DNA of 5,501 nucleotides from Chloroflexota bacterium. GTDB lineage: Bacteria > Chloroflexota > Dehalococcoidia > GIF9 > UBA5629. Made by a program: the position numbers and the translations under genes. Shown here in pieces: positions 1 to 4,574 of the stretch; position 1 is the stretch's first letter; each line of letters starts with the position of its first letter. The notes beneath the pieces were generated by a model. That model saw only the letters and a list, made by a program, of their open reading frames with translations. It did not search any database and was not told where the DNA came from. The stretch lies in the NCBI GenBank assembly GCA_026389655.1, contig JAPLHL010000207.1, positions 1 through 5,501 of the forward strand. Direction: 5' to 3'.

Positions 1-1335
1 AGAAACTGCCGGATGTTTATATATCAGGTTTTCGACCTCACTGGGATAAACCCTTTCGCCGCCACTTTTGATCATGTCGGCTGTCCTTTCCTTCAGGTAG
101 ATATATCCATCCTCACTCAAATACCCCAGGTCGCCGGTATGGTACCACTCGCCTTTCATTGCCTTCTTGGTTTTCTCGGGATCTTTCCAGTATTCCTTCA
201 TGGTTGACTTGGTCTTGACAATCATTTCACCCACTTCACCCTGCTTCACTTCATTGCCGTCATCATCCACAATCTTGATATCGCATAGTAAAGTTGGCTT
301 GCCGATAGACCTTATTCTGTTCTTTTCAAGATCAGAACCTTCTATGACGTGGTCCTTCTTGTAAAGCATGGCCCATGGTCCGCCTTCTGTAGCGCCGCAT
401 CCGGATGTAAATACAGGGCCAAAAACCTCGACACACTTTTTCAGTACTTCGTACGGGAACTGGGCGCCAGCCCAACCGAAATTAGTGATGCTGCTGAGAT
501 CATATTTCTTAAGATCAGGATGGTTTACCAGCCAGAAATATACTGTCGGGACAGCATTCATATGGGTTACCTTTTCTTTCTGAATGATCTCCATAATCTT
601 TGCAATATCGGGACGCCTAACCATAACCACTTTCAACCCGAGGAAGTGATACAGTATGATTGGCCAGTAAGAAATATGGAAACATGGAAGGATATATAAT
701 GTACTGTCATTTTCGGCGTATGTATTGCCGCCAAGACATGCGCTAAGCGACCCGTCAATAATCCAGTTGACCTGGTTTCTATGCGTCAGCACAGCACCTT
801 TGGGCAGCCCGGTCGTACCACCTGTATACATCAGCAAAGCAATGTCGTCTTCTGTTATTTCTACCGGCGGCTCTTCGGGAGAATTCTGAGCAAGTATTTC
901 CTCGTACAGGTCCATCCCGGGGGACCGCTCAATAGTGCTTATGTACTTTTTTACTTTCTTTAAATCCGGCATGATTTTATCCAGGATCTCATGCAATTCT
1001 TTTTCCGGTCCAATAACCAGGCCCTTTGAATCGGAATGCTCAATGGTGTACTGTATTTCTTTGGGGTTGAGCCTGAAATTTAGAGGAACTGGAATAATAC
1101 CGGTCTTAAATGTGGCGTAATACAGCTCAATATACCTGTGGCAGGTCTCCATAAGGATCGCGAGATGATCGCCTTTTTTGAACCCTAGTTTTAGGAGACC
1201 GTTTGCCAGCCGGTTTATCCTCTCGTTAAACTGCCGCCAGGTAAACCTCTCAACGTCATAGCTATAGCAAACCATGCATTCCTTGTCAGGTGTGAGTGAG
1301 GCCCATTTTCTAGGTATGTCTGCCAGTGTCTGCAT
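1..1335 (-). CDS. AMP-forming acyl-CoA synthetase (long/medium-chain fatty acid-CoA ligase family), C-terminus off the left edge
   Basis: This is an ANL-superfamily (AMP-binding) enzyme, expected to activate a carboxylic acid, probably a fatty acid, with ATP to an acyl-adenylate and then to acyl-CoA in the cytoplasm. Reading leftward from ATG at 1335, the frame stays open for 445 codons to the window edge. Visible motifs are the P-loop YTGGTTGLPKG (residues 170-180), FHISYWP (219-225), the NFGWAGAQF segment (285-293), GCGATEGG (312-319, the place of the usual YGxTE), YHTGD (398-402) with the ATP-ribose Asp, the hinge-region Arg in KERTAD (about 415-420), and SGGERVYPSEVE (about 424-435). The family is usually 500-560 residues, so roughly 80-110 C-terminal residues, including the catalytic Lys, lie outside. 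The start is supported by AAGGAG 7 nt upstream on the minus strand. Substrate chain length cannot be read from the sequence. A long leader with a strong promoter and inverted repeats lies upstream, and a PadR regulator is divergent. Confidence 0.93.
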   Translation of the reverse strand, partial: MQTLADIPRKWASLTPDKECMVCYSYDVERFTWRQFNERINRLANGLLKLGFKKGDHLAILMETCHRYIELYYATFKTGIIPVPLNFRLNPKEIQYTIEHSDSKGLVIGPEKELHEILDKIMPDLKKVKKYISTIERSPGMDLYEEILAQNSPEEPPVEITEDDIALLMYTGGTTGLPKGAVLTHRNQVNWIIDGSLSACLGGNTYAENDSTLYILPCFHISYWPIILYHFLGLKVVMVRRPDIAKIMEIIQKEKVTHMNAVPTVYFWLVNHPDLKKYDLSSITNFGWAGAQFPYEVLKKCVEVFGPVFTSGCGATEGGPWAMLYKKDHVIEGSDLEKNRIRSIGKPTLLCDIKIVDDDGNEVKQGEVGEMIVKTKSTMKEYWKDPEKTKKAMKGEWYHTGDLGYLSEDGYIYLKERTADMIKSGGERVYPSEVENLIYKHPAVS

Positions 1336-1341
1336 TGTCAC

Positions 1342-1347
1342 ACTCCT
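1342..1347 (-). promoter_or_regulatory. Ribosome binding site of the acyl-CoA synthetase
   Basis: On the minus strand AAGGAG stands 7 nt before the ATG at 1335. It is a near-consensus Shine-Dalgarno site and fixes the start codon, because no other well-placed start precedes the conserved N-terminal segment. Confidence 0.75.
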
Positions 1348-1382
1348 TGTTCAATTTATTTTCTACGCAATCTTAGGAAGCT

Positions 1383-1434
1383 ATTGGACATCCAATTGCC
1401 AAGAACAAGTTCTCTCACATTCTGGAATGTGAGA
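1383..1434. repeat. Three consecutive inverted repeats upstream of the acyl-CoA synthetase
   Basis: Three perfect inverted repeats stand end to end. They are ATTGG-4-CCAAT (1383-1396), AGAAC-2-GTTCT (1402-1413) and TCTCACATTC-2-GAATGTGAGA (1413-1434, 10-bp arms). The largest could be a protein operator or an RNA hairpin in the 5' leader of the acyl-CoA synthetase mRNA, about 80 nt before the start codon. No U-run follows it on the minus strand, so it is not a simple intrinsic terminator. The inner ACAT-6-ATGT of the large repeat loosely recalls the ATGT/ACAT elements of some PadR operators, but the half-site order and spacing differ. The role is inferred only from position. Confidence 0.6.
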
Positions 1435-1451
1435 TTCGCGCGAAAAAGTCA

Positions 1452-1637
1452 CTATGAGATGTTGCCGTAAATAATAGCCCAATGATGCCGCACCTTATCA
1501 GGTTGATAGCAAAGTCCCGGTGAGACGATGTGCGCCATGAATTTGCGAGGTTTGCCTGATGGTCTTACCAAAGTCTTGTTTGAAATTGCAGCAGTGGCCT
1601 GCTGAACAACGTCAACATAAATAAGTAGCAAGTCCAA
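1452..1637 (-). CDS. Doubtful small ORF in the leader of the acyl-CoA synthetase
   Basis: A 61-codon frame begins with TTG at 1637 and ends with TAG at 1454-1452. I do not recognise the product, which starts MDLLLIYVDVVQQATAAISN and becomes basic in the middle. In its favour, it lies about 42 nt downstream of the predicted start of the consensus leftward promoter at 1713-1686, and purine-rich GAGGAG and AGGAAAG stretches precede the TTG. Against it, the start is a rare codon, no homologous motif is visible, and the open frame extends upstream without a better start. It could be a leader peptide, a degenerate gene remnant, or chance. No membrane segment is convincing. Confidence 0.2.
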   Translation of the reverse strand: MDLLLIYVDVVQQATAAISNKTLVRPSGKPRKFMAHIVSPGLCYQPDKVRHHWAIIYGNIS

Positions 1638-1659
1638 AGCTTTCCTGATCTCCTCGGCA

Positions 1660-1679
1660 CTAGTATCATTTGTTACTAG
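1660..1679. repeat. Inverted repeat CTAGTA-8-TACTAG at the predicted transcription start
   Basis: Perfect 6-bp arms (1660-1665 and 1674-1679) lie directly downstream of the leftward -10 box, so they cover the expected transcription start. The same TACTAG half-site recurs at 1743-1748 beside the candidate rightward promoter. The placement fits an operator for a divergently encoded regulator such as the PadR gene at 1862, but binding is inferred. Confidence 0.4.
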
Positions 1680-1685
1680 CTATCC

Positions 1686-1713
1686 ATTATACCATTTAAA
1701 ATACTGATGTCAA
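1686..1713 (-). promoter_or_regulatory. Consensus sigma-70-type promoter pointing left, toward the acyl-CoA synthetase
   Basis: The minus strand reads TTGACA (1713-1708), a 16-bp spacer, then TATAAT (1691-1686): both hexamers match consensus exactly. Transcription would start near 1679. The first convincing gene downstream is the acyl-CoA synthetase at 1335, giving a leader of about 340 nt that includes the doubtful small ORF and the three inverted repeats. Confidence 0.75.
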
Positions 1714-1748
1714 TATCACATAATCGATGCTGCCCTATACAATACTAG

Positions 1749-1777
1749 TTGCATGTATTACTATTTTGCGTTAAAAT
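1749..1777 (+). promoter_or_regulatory. Weak candidate promoter for the PadR regulator
   Basis: TTGCAT (1749-1754) and TAAAAT (1772-1777) are 17 bp apart. The -10 matches five of six consensus bases and the -35 only three, so this is the best candidate in an AT-rich stretch and not a firm call. It overlaps a TACTAG half-site (1743-1748). Further palindromes follow before the gene: GTTGATCAAC at 1812-1821 and TGCGC-7-GCGCA at 1823-1839. Confidence 0.3.
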
Positions 1778-1861
1778 TATTTGGATAAAATGGTTGTTAG
1801 AATTGAGTAACGTTGATCAACATGCGCAATTTTGGCGCACGATGTTAGCTGGAGACGAAAT

Positions 1862-2641
1862 ATGAACTTGAAATTTGCATTGCTAGGATTTCTGTATTAC
1901 GCGCCAGCAACAGGGTATGAGCTTACCAAGAAATTCTTCAAACCTCTCCGGCCGACCCGGCATGTTGTATACAGATACCTTAATACAATGTTGGAGGAAG
2001 GACTGGCAGAAGCTGACCGCGTAGAACAAGAGAAATTTCCGACAAAGAATGTATTCCATATTACCGAAAAGGGGCGTGATACGCTAAGAGAATGGCTCAC
2101 CACCTACAAATATGAAAATTTTGCCAGTGATGGCATAGGACCAATACTGTGGTTTAGTGCTATTGCAGATAAGGAAGACATAGTCAATCTATTGAACCAA
2201 TATGTGGTCAACGCTTATCAGGATTACCACTATTACCAGGAACAAAGCCGAATGCACGCGAAGTTTCGAAAGGATTCATATAGCGAACTAGATAATATGT
2301 ATAAAAGTCTGGTGTATGATTTCACTCTAACACGTTGGAGAGAAAATATAAGCTTTGCCGAAAAAGCGATCCGTACTATCTCGGATTTTTATGGTACTGG
2401 CATAAATAAACCCTCAAATGATAGATCAAAAAAATCGAGTAAAATCCGCAGTAGTAACAGAGAAAGACCCAATAGGTTAAAGGCAGCCGGCCATTCAGTG
2501 GCCAGAGGTAAAGACAAGCGCGTTCAACAGGATGACCAAGTCTCACAGTTAAGGGTAGAGACGTCGCTTTCCGCTACTGCCAACCGCAAAAACTTCCCAA
2601 AGGCCGTCGAAAAGGGCAAAGCAAAGAATATTGCCGATTGA
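1862..2641 (+). CDS. PadR-family transcriptional regulator with an extended basic C-terminal tail
   Basis: This is a winged-helix DNA-binding regulator of 259 residues. Residues 1-80 carry the PadR pattern: a first helix with LLGFLYYAPATGYEL (7-21), the recognition region PTRHVVYRYLNTMLEEGL (31-48), and the wing FPTKNVFHITEKGRDTLREWL (59-79). Residues about 95-180 form a helical second domain rich in Tyr, His and Glu, like the PadR C-terminal effector and dimerisation region. Residues 183-259 are unusual: a low-complexity tail with 21 Lys/Arg against 8 Asp/Glu, probably disordered. I chose the ATG at 1862, which has GGAG 7 nt upstream, over an in-frame TTG at 1832 that lies before the conserved first helix. 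The gene diverges from the acyl-CoA synthetase, and PadR proteins often repress themselves and adjacent genes. The ligand is unknown. Confidence 0.88.
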   Translation: MNLKFALLGFLYYAPATGYELTKKFFKPLRPTRHVVYRYLNTMLEEGLAEADRVEQEKFPTKNVFHITEKGRDTLREWLTTYKYENFASDGIGPILWFSAIADKEDIVNLLNQYVVNAYQDYHYYQEQSRMHAKFRKDSYSELDNMYKSLVYDFTLTRWRENISFAEKAIRTISDFYGTGINKPSNDRSKKSSKIRSSNRERPNRLKAAGHSVARGKDKRVQQDDQVSQLRVETSLSATANRKNFPKAVEKGKAKNIAD

Positions 2642-2661
2642 TGGAATCCTGAATGAGCCCC

Positions 2662-2678
2662 TATGATCTCCGATCATA
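2662..2678. repeat. Short inverted repeat after the PadR gene
   Basis: TATGATC-3-GATCATA is a perfect 7-bp-arm repeat 21 bp after the PadR stop codon. It has no T-run after it and a low-GC stem, so it is a weak hairpin and not a clear terminator. Confidence 0.35.
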
Positions 2679-2709
2679 CAAAACGATGAATTGTGTGACG
2701 AATCATGTT

Positions 2710-2732
2710 CTGGCTTTTTGCGTAAAAGCCAG
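2710..2732. terminator. Perfect 9-bp hairpin downstream of the PadR gene, possible transcription end
   Basis: CTGGCTTTT (2710-2718) and AAAAGCCAG (2724-2732) are exact reverse complements separated by 5 nt. The hairpin lies about 70 bp after the PadR stop. There is no T-tract directly after either arm, so a classical intrinsic terminator is not supported. It may be a weak or bidirectional stop, or it may mark the edge of the island. Confidence 0.35.
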
Positions 2733-2764
2733 CAATGACTACAGGCTAGATAACTGGGGGAGAT

Positions 2765-3080
2765 GGAAGGCCTATATCACTCAATGGCTCCCCTGTGTTC
2801 TGCCATCTGGACGGCAAGCCGTTTGGCGCTTACGTTGCTACTCGTAACTTTGCTAGATAGTGAGGCGAGTGGGTGTTCGTAAGATGCGCTTCCACGACCT
2901 GAGGAATACTTTGCCTCTACAGGACTTCTGGGCGCTGCGAATCCGAATGCAGTTATCCTGACAGTGGGCTGCAAGACCGGTGGCTCTTACTACAGATATT
3001 CGCATGTAATATCATGTATGTAGGAAGGTAGCTCTAGCGGCAGAGGCAATACCGTTTGGTGCAAGTAAGAAATCAGAAAA
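2765..3080 (+). pseudogene. Decayed tyrosine recombinase (phage/ICE integrase), C-terminal catalytic domain remnant
   Basis: The recognisable pieces of a tyrosine recombinase lie in correct order but in different frames. SPVFCHLDGKPFGAY begins at 2789 (compare the usual LVFCHPDGxPL) and runs to tandem stops near 2858. MRFHDLRNT begins at 2884 in another frame and carries the HxxR box. AANPNAV begins at about 2934 in a third frame and leads through to YYRYSHVISCM with the likely catalytic Tyr (2994-3020), ending at TAG. VALAAEAIPFGASK (3028-3069), in a fourth segment, resembles the usual C-terminal tail. At least three frame changes and several stops make it nonfunctional. The normal GH of box III reads GC here. 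No N-terminal half is recognisable in 2642-2764. It is a relic of an integrated element, older than or separate from the serine recombinase at 3652. Confidence 0.8.
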
Positions 3081-3141
3081 AAGTGGTCGAATAATATGCT
3101 CTATTTGCTTTAAAGGATGACACAACCTGAACTCAGGAACA

Positions 3142-3148
3142 GAGGAGA
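3142..3148 (+). promoter_or_regulatory. Strong ribosome binding site of the 94-codon Cys-rich gene
   Basis: GAGGAGA lies just before the ATG at 3152 and supports both the start codon and the view that this gene is still translated, in contrast to the broken genes around it. Confidence 0.6.
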
Positions 3149-3151
3149 ATT

Positions 3152-3436
3152 ATGAAAATCAAAAATATCAACGGAACGTCTCAAACTACATGCGCTTGTG
3201 GTTCATGGATGAAACATTGGGAGAAGTTCAGCGGCCAATCAACCACCTATTGTCCTGTCACTTTATGCGTGAAGAAAGACCTGGTGGGTGCTCACGTCCA
3301 GAAATCTGACAGTACCGATAATAAGTGGTATATCTACCCTCTTTGCAGCACTCACAATCAAAGTACGGGAGTGCTGGAGGTCTCTGACAGCTACAAACTT
3401 GTTTCCGCAAACAAAAAGGAAACGTGCGAGAAGTAG
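3152..3436 (+). CDS. Small Cys/His-rich protein, probable zinc-binding, HNH-like arrangement; function unknown
   Basis: The 94-residue product is intact, with ATG at 3152 and TAG at 3436. Six Cys occur: C14-x-C16, C34-x4-C39, C65 and C92. Between them are GAHV (46-49) and LCSTHN (64-69). The order CxC, CxxxxC, AH, then LCxxHN recalls the beta-beta-alpha metal fold of HNH endonucleases with an added zinc knuckle, but the match is to spacing only. WMKHWEKFSG (19-28) and KWYIYPLC (58-65) look like conserved family signatures; I recall similar short uncharacterised proteins in many bacteria but cannot verify this here. There is no signal peptide or membrane segment. It lies between a dead tyrosine recombinase and a truncated serine recombinase, so it is probably cargo of a mobile element that outlived the integration genes. 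It could be a nuclease, a zinc-binding accessory protein, or a defence or conflict factor. Confidence 0.75.
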   Translation: MKIKNINGTSQTTCACGSWMKHWEKFSGQSTTYCPVTLCVKKDLVGAHVQKSDSTDNKWYIYPLCSTHNQSTGVLEVSDSYKLVSANKKETCEK

Positions 3437-3522
3437 ATGAAGAGGACCCGAACGAGGTCACCCATCAAACGATAGGTATAGACTGCCTACGATGTCAAAA
3501 CTGGATGCCGAAGATAGTATGA
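3424..3522 (+). CDS. Speculative 32-residue ORF overlapping the Cys-rich gene
   Basis: A frame from GTG at 3424 to TGA at 3522 overlaps the end of the Cys-rich gene by 13 nt and follows AAGGAAAC. The product begins with an acidic stretch (REVDEEDPNEV) and contains CLRC before NWMPK. Translational coupling would be possible given the overlap. There is no recognised homology and the ORF is very short, so it may be chance or a remnant of a longer gene. It ends in the decayed tract leading to the recombinase fragment. Confidence 0.15.
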   Translation: MREVDEEDPNEVTHQTIGIDCLRCQNWMPKIV

Positions 3523-3639
3523 CTCATCGTTCGTTCTGAGGTAGCTAGAGTGGAAGAGTAGAGGACTGAATACTCTCTCAGCGATCTGAACTTTTTGACG
3601 TACTGTTACTTCGACAATACGATGCACGGCGTAGATTGA
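3437..3639. other. Decayed island sequence without a convincing gene
   Basis: About 200 bp separate the Cys-rich gene from the recombinase fragment. Stops are frequent in all forward frames. The missing resolvase catalytic domain and recombinase domain of the serine recombinase would be expected upstream of 3652, but I could not find their motifs (for example the YxRVS start or the catalytic-serine segment). The tract therefore looks like the junction of a deletion and not simply a frameshifted version of the same gene. Confidence 0.4.
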
Positions 3640-3651
3640 CGATTATTCAAG

Positions 3652-4458
3652 GTGGCCTTCTCGGATCTGCCAAGCTCTCAGCTTGTCGTATTGCGAAGGA
3701 TCGAATACTTCTGGCCCTTGGGCAGTCACAATCTTCTGAGCGGGCTGGCCAAATGCGGCCATTGCGGCAAAGCGCTGGTCGGCCAGGATGCCAAGAGCGG
3801 TAAATTCAACTACTACGTCTGCGGAACTCTGCTCAAGAAAGGGTCAGGCTTGTGTAAATCACACTATCTCAATAGCCGCAAGTTTGAGAGACTCATTATC
3901 GATAAGATTAAAGAGCATATCCTCACCGAGGAAAACTTGCGTGAACTAGTTCGACTGGTAAATGAAGAGATGGATGTCGCCTATACTGCACATAGAGATC
4001 AACTGGATGCTGTATTGAAAGAAATAGCTGAGGTCAATAGAAGGTTGGACCGTTTATACGATGCCATCGAGACAGGCAAAGTAACCCTGGATGATTTGTC
4101 CCCTAGGATAAAACAACTAAAAGAACAAAAGGTTAAATTGGAGTCTCAAAAATGGGAACTGGAATGGCAGATGAAAGCCAGAAAAGTGGAGCTGGCAGAT
4201 TTAGAAACGGTAACTCAATATGTAAATGAGTTACGTGATCTGCTTACCGAGAGTTCCATCGCCGAAAGGAAGTCCTTCATCAAGAGCTTTGTCAAAGAAG
4301 TAGTCGTGACAGGTGATAAGGCAGAATTAAGATATACAATTCCTTTATTAAGCGATGGACCGCTGGCAGAGAACCTGGAGGTTCCCCACATTGTACATTA
4401 TGGTGGGCCATTCTGGATTCGAACCAGAGACCCCAGTCTTATCAGGACTGTGCTCTAA
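3652..4458 (+). pseudogene. Large serine recombinase, N-terminally truncated; zinc ribbon and coiled coil remain, 3' end overlaps tRNA-Ile
   Basis: The 268-codon frame (GTG at 3652, in-frame stop at 3637) matches the C-terminal half of a large serine recombinase, a family that is usually 500 or more residues. Residues 28-84 are the zinc ribbon, from LLSGLAKCGHCGKALVG to YLNSRKFERLIIDKI, with Cys35, Cys38, Cys57 and Cys68 as ligands. Residues about 114-185 form the long coiled coil that governs integration direction. Residues 200-250 hold the second helical and beta segment ending in IVHYGG. The catalytic resolvase domain and the DNA-binding recombinase domain are absent, so it cannot cut DNA. 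Residues 250-268 (YGGPFWIRTRD onward) are antisense translation of tRNA-Ile and are not a domain. The open frame implies recent truncation. The IVHYGG/tRNA junction shows where the element joined the chromosome. Confidence 0.85.
4395..4411. other. Probable attachment-site junction at the tRNA-Ile CCA end
   Basis: The recombinase frame runs straight into the 3' end of the oppositely oriented tRNA: the Tyr-Gly-Gly codons coincide with the encoded CCA, the discriminator base and the acceptor stem. Integrase genes typically lie beside their attachment site, and elements inserted in tRNA 3' ends rebuild the tRNA. This is therefore the likely island border. No second copy of the tRNA 3' end was found elsewhere in the window, so the other border lies outside or has been lost. 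The exact core cannot be set from one end. Confidence 0.55.
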
Positions 4459-4477
4459 CCAGCTGAGCTAATGGCCC
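4401..4477 (-). tRNA. tRNA-Ile (anticodon GAT)
   Basis: Reading leftward from 4477, the gene folds as a full cloverleaf. The acceptor stem GGGCCAT pairs with ATGGCCC, the D arm contains AGCTCAGCTGGTTAGAGC, the anticodon stem CAGTC/GACTG holds the loop CTGATAA with anticodon GAT, and the T loop contains GGTTCGAATCC. The discriminator is A and CCA is encoded (4403-4401), giving 77 nt with CCA and 74 without. It decodes the Ile codons AUC and AUU. The tRNA is complete and apparently functional even though its 3' end borders mobile-element debris. It has its own promoter and follows ilvE on the same strand. Confidence 0.97.
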
Positions 4478-4484
4478 ATCGAGA

Positions 4485-4539
4485 AACGCAGAGTTAAAGT
4501 ATATATTTTGTGACAAATAGGTGTCAAGGACTCTGCGTT
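4485..4539. repeat. 10-bp inverted repeat bracketing the tRNA-Ile promoter
   Basis: AACGCAGAGT (4485-4494) and ACTCTGCGTT (4530-4539) are exact reverse complements. They sit just outside the -10 and -35 boxes of the tRNA promoter (3 and 2 bp away). One arm lies upstream of the transcription start, so in transcripts from this promoter the repeat cannot form an RNA hairpin. In read-through transcripts from ilvE it could. No T-run follows on the minus strand. Confidence 0.6.
4498..4527 (-). promoter_or_regulatory. Promoter of tRNA-Ile
   Basis: On the minus strand TTGACA (4527-4522) and TATACT (4503-4498) are 18 bp apart; an overlapping TATATA would give 16 bp. The predicted start is 10-15 nt before the mature 5' end at 4477, typical of a strong stable-RNA promoter. 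It lies in the 97-bp gap between ilvE and the tRNA, so the tRNA need not depend on ilvE transcription. Confidence 0.75.
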
Positions 4540-4574
4540 CCAATAAAACGGCTGTACTTTCTAATTTTCCGGGC

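Noticed and set aside
349..699. Plus-strand open frame of 116 codons
   Set aside because: It lies wholly antisense to the acyl-CoA synthetase, whose conserved motifs are continuous on the minus strand; the plus-strand product has no recognisable pattern.
1832..1861. TTG at 1832 as the start of the PadR regulator
   Set aside because: The ten extra residues precede the conserved first helix, while the ATG at 1862 has GGAG at 7 nt.
2777..2974. Minus-strand 65-codon frame
   Set aside because: It is antisense to the integrase relic, whose plus-strand pieces match a known family in order.
4371..4384. GAACCT-2-AGGTTC as a terminator of tRNA-Ile
   Set aside because: The stem is only 6 bp with a 2-nt loop and no T-run on the minus strand, and it lies within recombinase codons.
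4399..4458. C-terminal peptide YGGPFWIRTRDPSLIRTVL as a protein domain
   Set aside because: It is a translation of the antisense strand of tRNA-Ile. Such peptides are common misannotations and carry no domain information.
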